Shown here in pieces: positions 54,301-60,204 of a DNA stretch of 60,204 nucleotides. Location: positions 1-60,204 of the forward strand of contig NZ_JAMOLN010000036.1 of NCBI RefSeq assembly GCF_024448165.1. The letters run 5' to 3'. The notes beneath the pieces are model-generated. The model did not search any database. It saw only the letters and a list, made by a program, of their open reading frames with translations, and was not told the origin of the DNA. Position 1 is the first letter of the stretch. The number at the start of each line of letters is the position of its first letter. Both the position numbers and the translations under genes were made by a program. Source of the stretch: Streptomyces longispororuber. Its GTDB lineage: Bacteria; Actinomycetota; Actinomycetes; Streptomycetales; Streptomycetaceae.

Positions 54301-55442
54301 ACGCCGGACCACTGGCCGGCGTGCGGGTCGTCGAGCTGGGCGGGCTCGGTCCCGGCCCGTTCTGCGGCATGCTGCTCGCCGACCTCGGCGCGGAGGTGAT
54401 CCGCGTCGACCGGCCTGGCGAGGCCGGGCAGGCCACCCGGCACCCCGTGATCCACCGCGGCCGCACCTCGATCGCCGTGGACCTGAAGCACCCCGAAGGC
54501 GCCGACGCCGTGCGGAAGTTGATCGCGGGCGCCGACGCCGTCATCGAGGGGTTCCGGCCCGGCGCCGTGGAGCGCCTCGGGATCGGCCCCGACGTGTGCC
54601 TCGCCGCCAACCCGGCACTCGTCTACGGGCGGATGACGGGCTGGGGCCAGGACGGACCCCTCGCCCAGGAGCCGGGCCACGACATCAACTACATAGCCCT
54701 GGCAGGCGCGTTGCACGCCATCGGGCCCGCCGACGGCGATCCGGTGCCGCCGGTCAACCTCGTCGGCGACTTCGGCGGGGGCGGCATGCTGCTCGCCCTC
54801 GGTCTCGTGAGCGCGCTGCTGCACGCCCGCACCAGCGGCGAGGGACAGGTCGTCGACGCCGCGATGACCGACGGCACCGGCCTGCTGCTCGCCATGACGT
54901 ACGGCTTCCTTGCGCAGGGCGCCTGGGAGGACCGGCCGGGGGTGAACCTCCTCGACGGCGGAGCGCCGTTCTACGCCGTCTACCGCTGCGCGGACGGCGG
55001 GCACGTAGCGGTCGGGGCCATCGAGCCGCAGTTCTACGCCGCCCTGCTGGACGTCCTCGGACTGCGCGACGACGAACGGTTCGCACGGCAGCGCGAGCGT
55101 GCCGCCTGGCCCGCGATGAAGTCCGCGCTGACGGCCCTGTTCGCCACGCGCACCCGGGACGAGTGGGCGCGGGCCTTCGACGGGAAGGGCGCGTGCGTCA
55201 CCCCCGTCCTCTCGCTCACCGAGGCCGCCGCACACCCGCACAACGCCGCCCGCGGCTCCCACCGCCGCGGCCCCCACGGCGGACAGGAACCGGCGCCCGC
55301 CCCCAGGTTCAGTGCCACGCCCGCCGGTGATCCGGCCCCCGCGCCGGTCATCGGCGCGCACACGGGCGACGTGCTCACGGCCGTGGCCGGACTCACCCAC
55401 GACGACATCGACAGGCTGCGCGAGAAGGGAATCGTCGGATGA
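54297..55442 (+). CDS. CaiB/BaiF family protein, alpha-methylacyl-CoA racemase-like
   Basis: 381 residues. Family III CoA-transferase fold; the segments [17 protein letters not shown] (His, near 124), [14 protein letters not shown] (Asp, near 154) and VGAIEPQFY (Glu, near 238) correspond to the catalytic residues of mycobacterial methylacyl-CoA racemase, so racemase is more likely than transferase. That would point to a methyl-branched acid. GTG 54297 overlaps the crotonase stop; its own stop overlaps the ligase start. Confidence 0.85.
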   Translation: MNAGPLAGVRVVELGGLGPGPFCGMLLADLGAEVIRVDRPGEAGQATRHPVIHRGRTSIAVDLKHPEGADAVRKLIAGADAVIEGFRPGAVERLGIGPDVCLAANPALVYGRMTGWGQDGPLAQEPGHDINYIALAGALHAIGPADGDPVPPVNLVGDFGGGGMLLALGLVSALLHARTSGEGQVVDAAMTDGTGLLLAMTYGFLAQGAWEDRPGVNLLDGGAPFYAVYRCADGGHVAVGAIEPQFYAALLDVLGLRDDERFARQRERAAWPAMKSALTALFATRTRDEWARAFDGKGACVTPVLSLTEAAAHPHNAARGSHRRGPHGGQEPAPAPRFSATPAGDPAPAPVIGAHTGDVLTAVAGLTHDDIDRLREKGIVG

Positions 55443-57121
55443 GGCGGTACGTGCCCGAAGGAATGCCCGAGAGCCTGCCCTACCCCGACGCGTCCCTGGG
55501 CGACCTGCTTGCCGGATCGGCGCACCGGCACGCCGACCGGCTCGCCCTGCGGGACGGTGAACTCACCCTGACGTACGCGGAGTTGTACGACCGGGCGTGC
55601 CGGGTCGCCGCCGGGCTGCGGGAGCGCGGCGTACGGCACGGCGACACCGTCGCGCTGCACCAGCCCAACTCCGCCTGGTTCACGGTCACGTACTACGGCG
55701 TGCTGCTGGCCGGCGCGGTCGTCACCCCCGTCAACCCCGCCCTGCCGCCGAAGGCGCTGCGCGACCAGCTCCAGGAGGCGGGCGCCGTCGCGGTGTTCAC
55801 GCACCCCGCGACCCGCGCCGCACTCGACGAGGCCGAGGTGCCGGGCGTCCGGCTCACCGTCCTGGTCCCGCCGACCGACACTGCTCCCGCACCGCCGGGC
55901 ACGGACTCGGGTGCGGATTCGGGCGGCACCTGCCTGGAGGACCTGCTGGCCGCCGAGCCGCTCGCCCCCGTCGTGGTGTCCGGGGACGACCTCGCCCACC
56001 TCTCCTTCACCGGCGGCACCACCGGCCGCTCCAAGGCGGTGCGCGTCCTGCACCGCAACGTCGTCGCCAACGTCCTGCAGATGGCCTGCTGGCGGGGTGC
56101 CGCCCGGCCCGTCGTCGACGCCGAGGGACGCGTCCACCTGGAGCCGGTGCCCGAGGCCCGGACGCCGTACACGATCGAGATCGGGGCGTCGACCGGCGTC
56201 GCGCTCGCGCCCATGTTCCACGCCATGGGGCTGGTCAGCCAGTCCGTGAGCATGGCGACGGGGACGAGCGTCGTGCTCGCCGGGCGGTTCGAGCCGGGCC
56301 GGTTCGTGCGGCTCGTCGAGGAGCACCGGGTGACCATGATCCCCGGCTCGCCCACCCTCTTCCACGCCCTGCTCGCCCTGCCCGGCATCGAGGACGCCGA
56401 CCTCACCTCCGTGCGGATCGTCAACTCCGGTGCCGCGCCCATCGACGCGCACGCCCTGCACCGGCTCGGCGAGCTGTTCCCCCACGCCTGCATCGTCGAG
56501 GGGTACGGCCTGACCGAGGCGACCATGGCGCTCACCACCCACCCGATGCTGCGCGAAGGACCCGTGCCGGCCGGCAGCGTCGGCGCGCCGCTCTTCGACA
56601 CCGACATCGAGATCAGGGACCTCGGCTGCGGGCCGGTGATGCCGGCGGGGCGGACCGGGGAGGTGTGGGCGCGCGGACCGCAGATCACCGACGGCTACCA
56701 GGGGCACCGCGACCTGACCGACGAGCAGTACCGGGACGGCTGGCTGCGCACCGGTGACCTGGGGCGGCTGGACGAGGACGGCTGGCTGTTCCTCGTCGGC
56801 CGGGCCAAGGACATGCTGATCTACAAGGGGTACAACGTGTACCCGACGCCCCTGGAGGACCTCCTCCACGAACACCCCGCGGTCGAAGGGGCCAGCGTCA
56901 TCGGCGCGCCGCACGCGGAGGCCGGCGAGATACCGGTCGCGTACGTCGTCACCCGGCCAGGTCACCCGTCCGGGCCCGAACTCGCCGCGCGGCTCATGGA
57001 GTTCGTGGCGGAGCGCGTCGCCCCCTACCAGCGGGTGCGAGAGATCCACTTCATCGACGCCCTGCCGGTCTCCGCGGCGGGCAAGATCCTCAAGACGGAG
57101 CTGCGGCAGCGTCACGCCTGA
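55439..57121 (+). CDS. AMP-forming acyl-CoA synthetase
   Basis: 560 residues. Phosphate-binding loop [12 protein letters not shown] (about 193-204; unusual Gly-Gly and Arg-Ser for the common Ser-Gly and Pro-Lys), AMP motif GYGLTEA (about 358), hinge [12 protein letters not shown] and KDMLIYKG, and C-terminal AAGKILK with the catalytic lysine. ATG 55439 overlaps the previous stop. It activates the pathway's acid to its CoA thioester. Confidence 0.9.
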   Translation: MRRYVPEGMPESLPYPDASLGDLLAGSAHRHADRLALRDGELTLTYAELYDRACRVAAGLRERGVRHGDTVALHQPNSAWFTVTYYGVLLAGAVVTPVNPALPPKALRDQLQEAGAVAVFTHPATRAALDEAEVPGVRLTVLVPPTDTAPAPPGTDSGADSGGTCLEDLLAAEPLAPVVVSGDDLAHLSFTGGTTGRSKAVRVLHRNVVANVLQMACWRGAARPVVDAEGRVHLEPVPEARTPYTIEIGASTGVALAPMFHAMGLVSQSVSMATGTSVVLAGRFEPGRFVRLVEEHRVTMIPGSPTLFHALLALPGIEDADLTSVRIVNSGAAPIDAHALHRLGELFPHACIVEGYGLTEATMALTTHPMLREGPVPAGSVGAPLFDTDIEIRDLGCGPVMPAGRTGEVWARGPQITDGYQGHRDLTDEQYRDGWLRTGDLGRLDEDGWLFLVGRAKDMLIYKGYNVYPTPLEDLLHEHPAVEGASVIGAPHAEAGEIPVAYVVTRPGHPSGPELAARLMEFVAERVAPYQRVREIHFIDALPVSAAGKILKTELRQRHA

Positions 57122-57150
57122 CGCGCGGCACCGGGAAAGGCTGTACCACC

Positions 57151-57537
57151 ATGTACGTGCGAACCGTCCAGCGGGCGCAGATGATCGGCCCGCCGACGAC
57201 CGACACGGAGCTGCGCTTCCAGCGCTGCACCTGGTGTTCGACGGTCGTCTTCCGCACCGTGCTGCTCTGCCCCACCTGCTCGTCGACCGAGCTGCGCTGG
57301 TCGCGCAGTCCCGGCCACGGCACGGTCTCCAGCGCCGTCGAGGTGCGCCGCAAGGGGCAGCGCCCGCGGATGGTCGCCGTCGTGGAACTCGCGGACGGGG
57401 TGTGCATGCGCTGTCTCGTCGAGGGCGTGTCCGGCGGCGCGGTCACCCCGTTCGGGGCGTCCGTGTCGGTCGTCGAGGTCGCCACCGACGGCATCCCCGT
57501 CTTCCGTCTCGACCCGGTGCGGGGTGAACGCTGGTGA
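57151..57537 (+). CDS. DUF35 OB-fold protein with zinc ribbon
   Basis: 128 residues. A four-cysteine ribbon (Cys26, Cys29, Cys40, Cys43) followed by an OB-fold (about 55-120). Such proteins usually assist thiolases by channelling or holding CoA esters, but no thiolase gene is in this operon. ATG 57151, 29 bases after the ligase; the stop overlaps the next start (GTGA). Confidence 0.86.
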   Translation: MYVRTVQRAQMIGPPTTDTELRFQRCTWCSTVVFRTVLLCPTCSSTELRWSRSPGHGTVSSAVEVRRKGQRPRMVAVVELADGVCMRCLVEGVSGGAVTPFGASVSVVEVATDGIPVFRLDPVRGERW

Positions 57538-58400
57538 CCGGTCGGGTGCGGCGCGTGCCGCGGTCCCTGCTGTCCGTCCCCGGGAGCAGCGAGCGGTTCC
57601 TCGCCAAGGCGCGGGGCGTGCCCGCCGACGGCATCGCGTTCGACCTGGAGGACTCGGTCGCGGCGGGCGACAAGGACGCGGCCCGGCAGCTCGTCGCCGG
57701 GGCGCTGGCCGGGTTCCCGGCGCGGGGGAGGGAGCTGTGGGTGCGCCCCAACGCGCTCGACTCCGGCCTCCTGGAAGCGGACCTGGACGCCGTGGTCCGT
57801 CCCGGCCTGCACGGACTGCACCTGCCGAAGACCGACGACGCCGGGACGCTCGTCCGCGTCGGGCACTACCTCGACTACCTGGAGGCGGTGCGCGGGCTCG
57901 ACGCCGGCTCGGTGCGGCTCCTCGCGTGGATCGAGTCCGCGGCCGGCCTCGCCGACGTCGAACGGATCTGCCGCGCCTCGCCCCGCCTCGACGGGGTCTC
58001 GCTCGGCTCCGAGGACTACACCGCCTCCCTCGGCGTGTCCCGCACACGCGACGGACGGGAACTGGCACACGCGCGGGCCCGCATCGCCAACGCCGCGGCG
58101 GCGGCCGGGATCGGCGCCATCGACGGCCCGGAGGCCGACTTCCGTGACCTCGAACTCTTCGCGGCGCAGGCCGAGTCGGCGCGCGGCGTCGGCTTCGCCG
58201 GGAAGTTCTGCATCCACCCCGGACAGGTGGACGTCGCCCACCGGGTGTTCGCGCCGGGTGACGCCGAGCTGGCCTGGGCGCGCAGCGTGCGCGAGGCGTT
58301 CGAGGGGGCCGGTGCGGGTGTCGTGACCGTGGCCGGAATGATGGTGGACCGGCCCGTCTACCTGCGGGCTCTTCGGACCTTGGGAGTGATGGGCGGGTGA
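57534..58400 (+). CDS. CitE-like CoA-ester lyase (HpcH/HpaI family)
   Basis: 288 residues. RSLLSVPGSSERFLAKA (about 7-23), metal-binding FDLEDSVAAGDKD (Glu, Asp), substrate arginine in LWVRPNAL, WIESAAGL (Glu) and FAGKFCIHPGQV fit citramalyl-CoA, malyl-CoA or citrate lyase beta-type enzymes. It would cleave a hydroxylated dicarboxyl-CoA into two smaller pieces. GTG 57534 overlaps the DUF35 stop. Confidence 0.88.
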   Translation: MTGRVRRVPRSLLSVPGSSERFLAKARGVPADGIAFDLEDSVAAGDKDAARQLVAGALAGFPARGRELWVRPNALDSGLLEADLDAVVRPGLHGLHLPKTDDAGTLVRVGHYLDYLEAVRGLDAGSVRLLAWIESAAGLADVERICRASPRLDGVSLGSEDYTASLGVSRTRDGRELAHARARIANAAAAAGIGAIDGPEADFRDLELFAAQAESARGVGFAGKFCIHPGQVDVAHRVFAPGDAELAWARSVREAFEGAGAGVVTVAGMMVDRPVYLRALRTLGVMGG

Positions 58401-59287
58401 GCGGGATCGTGGTCGGCGAACCGGCGGTGGTGGACGAGCGGGATCCGGACGACCGTTGCCCGGGACCGCTCGGCAAGGGTGAGCACATCTGCGTGCAGGA
58501 GGCGCGGGGGGCGGGCCCCGGCGTGGTCGAAGGCTACTGCCACGCGGGCCGCGCACCGTCCCGCAGCTACGGCGGTGCGGCCCTCGCCCAGGCGCTCGCC
58601 GCCGCGTACCGCACCGTCGAGGACGAACGCGCCGTGCACTCGCTGCACGCCTACTTCCTGCGGGCCCTGTCGCCCGAGAGCCCCGTCCGGTACGCCACCG
58701 ACGTGGTGCGCGACGGCCGCAGCTACTCCATGCGGCAGACCACCGCCGTCCAGGGCGGCAAGGAGGCGCTCACCATGAGCGTGTCCTTCAAGTCGCCCCA
58801 GGGCGAAGGGGGTTGGCGCCAGCCGGAAATGCCGGACGTGCCGGGTCCCGAACGGCTCGGCGACGGCTGGGCGTTCCGGCCGGCCGACCATCCGCTGCGC
58901 GCCTCCCTGGAGTACCGCGAGGTGCCCCGCGCCACCCCGCACCCCGGCACCGGACGCATCGACCGGCACGCTTGGATCCGCACCGTCGGGACGCTCCCCG
59001 ACGACCCGGTCCTGCACGCCTGCGTCCTCGCCTACATCTCCGACGCCCCGCTCGCCCCGACGGCCCTGGTGCCCTACGGCGAACCCCGCCCCGCCGGTGT
59101 GGCCCTGGCCTCGCTCGACCACGCCATGTGGTTCCACCGGCCGGCCCGGGCCGACCAGTGGCTGCTCTACGTGTGCCGCAGCACGGTCGCCGGGGACGGG
59201 CGCACCCTCGCGCACGGGGAGTTCTGGACGCGTGACGGCGCGCTCGTCGCGTCCGTCGCGCAGGAGGCCCTGCTGCGCGTCCGCTGA
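58397..59287 (+). CDS. Acyl-CoA thioesterase II (TesB-like)
   Basis: 296 residues, double hot-dog fold. Family residues: SLDHAMWFH (Asp, about 240), LLYVCRSTVAGDGR (Ser/Thr, about 260) and QEALLR (Gln, about 291), the Asp-Thr-Gln triad of TesB. It frees CoA from acyl-CoA, perhaps relieving CoA trapping. GTG 58397 overlaps the lyase stop. Last gene of the operon, followed by a strong terminator. Confidence 0.9.
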   Translation: MSGIVVGEPAVVDERDPDDRCPGPLGKGEHICVQEARGAGPGVVEGYCHAGRAPSRSYGGAALAQALAAAYRTVEDERAVHSLHAYFLRALSPESPVRYATDVVRDGRSYSMRQTTAVQGGKEALTMSVSFKSPQGEGGWRQPEMPDVPGPERLGDGWAFRPADHPLRASLEYREVPRATPHPGTGRIDRHAWIRTVGTLPDDPVLHACVLAYISDAPLAPTALVPYGEPRPAGVALASLDHAMWFHRPARADQWLLYVCRSTVAGDGRTLAHGEFWTRDGALVASVAQEALLRVR

Positions 59288-59298
59288 CCCGACGACCG

Positions 59299-59337
59299 GA
59301 GCCCCTGCCCGCGAAGAACCTTCGCGGGCAGGGGCTC
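59299..59337. terminator. Terminator of the acyl-CoA operon
   Basis: Perfect 17-bp arms GAGCCCCTGCCCGCGAA (59299-59315) and TTCGCGGGCAGGGGCTC (59321-59337), 5-nt loop. It can also serve the convergent SDR gene. Confidence 0.85.
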
Positions 59338-59395
59338 CTGCGTGCGGCCCCGGCACGGGGCACCGGGCGGACGTCCACCGGAAGCGGCCGGGTGC

Positions 59396-60204
59396 CTACA
59401 GGAAGATGTCCTTGCGCAGCGCCGCGTCGCCGTGCGGGTCGGCGCGGTACCCGTCGAAGTCCGTGACGCCCTCCCCGCGCAGCACGTCCTCGTCGATCAG
59501 GCACTGCCCCGTCACGTCGCCGGCCGGGCGGGTCAGCAGCGCGTGCGCCGCGTCCGCCATGATCCGCGGCGTCCGGCTGACCCGGGCGGCCTCGTCGGCG
59601 CCGCGGAGGTTCTCCGTGGCGGCCGTGGCGATGGTCGTCGCCGGCCAGAGACAGTTGGCGGACAGCCGCCCGGCCCGGTGCTGCTCGGCGACGCCGAGGG
59701 TGAGCATCGTCATCCCGTACTTGCTGACGGTGTACGGGGCGTGCTCGCGCAGCCAGCGTCCGTCCGGGTTGAGCGGCGGCGACAGCGTGAGGACGTGCGC
59801 GTGCCGCGAGTCGCGCAGGTGGGGGAGGGCGAACGAGGTGAGCAGGAAGGTGCCCCGGACGTTCACGTCCATCATCAAGTCGTAGCGCTTGAGCGGCAGT
59901 TCACCGGGGTTCTGGAGCGCGATGGCCGAGGCGTTGTTCACCACGACGTCGATGCCGCCGAACCGTTCGGCGGTCGCCGCGACGACGCGGCGTACGTCGT
60001 TCTCGTCCCGGACGTCGCCGACGACCGCCAGGGCCTTGCCACCGGCCCGCTCGATCTCGGCGGCTGCCGTGTGCACGGTGCCGGGCAGCCGGGGGTGCGG
60101 CGTGTCCGTCTTGGCGAGCAGCGCGACGTTGGCGCCGTCGCGGGCGGCCCGCAGCGCGATGGCGAGCCCGATGCCGCGGCTGCCGCCGGACATCAGGAGC
60201 GTAC
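59396..60204 (-). CDS. HSDL2-like short-chain dehydrogenase (5' end outside window)
   Basis: At least 268 residues. An ATG at 60193 exists, but the frame reads TLLMSGGSRGIG through it and stays open to the edge, so the true start is to the right; the Rossmann motif SGGSRGIG is near that edge. The catalytic Tyr-Lys are in YTVSKYGM, and HVLTLSPPLN replaces the usual serine segment, as in HSDL2/SDR13C proteins, which are linked to fatty-acid metabolism. Convergent with the acyl-CoA operon. Confidence 0.87.
   Translation of the reverse strand, partial: TLLMSGGSRGIGLAIALRAARDGANVALLAKTDTPHPRLPGTVHTAAAEIERAGGKALAVVGDVRDENDVRRVVAATAERFGGIDVVVNNASAIALQNPGELPLKRYDLMMDVNVRGTFLLTSFALPHLRDSRHAHVLTLSPPLNPDGRWLREHAPYTVSKYGMTMLTLGVAEQHRAGRLSANCLWPATTIATAATENLRGADEAARVSRTPRIMADAAHALLTRPAGDVTGQCLIDEDVLRGEGVTDFDGYRADPHGDAALRKDIFL

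Overview
The window is a 60.2 kb piece of a very GC-rich actinomycete chromosome, almost certainly Streptomyces or a close relative. The codons end almost always in G or C, GTG starts and 4-nt ATGA/GTGA gene overlaps are frequent, and Streptomyces-type families are common (TetR, LacI and GntR regulators, a sugar ABC transporter without its own ATPase, heterotetrameric sarcosine oxidase, a SpoIIE-type phosphatase). One leucine TTA codon, the bldA-dependent codon of Streptomyces, was seen. I found no rRNA, tRNA, insertion sequence, prophage, CRISPR array or antibiotic megasynthase. The layout is of compact metabolic modules, each with its own regulator, and no gap between genes exceeds 300 bases.

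1-6.2 kb: a Baeyer-Villiger-type monooxygenase cut by the left edge, an MMPL/RND-type exporter, a TetR regulator divergent from a methyltransferase with two palindromes between them, and a small double CxxCxGxG protein. 6.3-14.2 kb: a sugar-polymer locus with a secreted GH43 enzyme, two permeases and a lipoprotein binding protein, a cytoplasmic GH2 enzyme and a divergent LacI repressor. The palindrome TTACATCGATGTAA occurs three times here, once ahead of each transcription unit. 14.3-18.6 kb: a secreted HNH nuclease lipoprotein with an overlapping small gene, an M23 peptidase, a YihY/BrkB membrane protein and a DUF389 protein.

18.7-28.7 kb: an AidB-like acyl-CoA dehydrogenase with its TetR regulator, divergent from an acyl-CoA ligase; another TetR gene; then a TauD-type dioxygenase, an MFS carrier and an aldehyde dehydrogenase that look like a catabolic unit; then a methyltransferase and a GlsB/YeaQ-type membrane protein. 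28.7-34.7 kb: a membrane acyltransferase-like protein, a NarL-type two-component pair, an unusual fusion of an MFS-like membrane region to a SpoIIE/PP2C phosphatase (with the TTA codon), and a PLDc_N/SHOCT protein. 34.9-40.7 kb: the sarcosine oxidase operon soxBDAG under a divergent GntR/FCD regulator, with two TGATATATCA boxes. 40.9-47.5 kb: two small membrane-type proteins, a 1463-residue P-type ATPase that seems to contain a degenerate second ATPase module, and NADP-type glutamate dehydrogenase with a GlnR-like box.

47.7-52.2 kb: a molybdate island made of a two-Mop-domain binding protein, modABC, a small molybdopterin-fold oxidoreductase and an HTH-Mop regulator. 52.4-53.4 kb: a tandem universal stress protein with DNA repeats at its end. 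53.5-59.3 kb: a tightly coupled six-gene acyl-CoA operon (crotonase, CaiB/racemase family, ligase, DUF35 protein, CitE-like lyase, thioesterase II). 59.4 kb to the end: an HSDL2-like SDR cut by the right edge.
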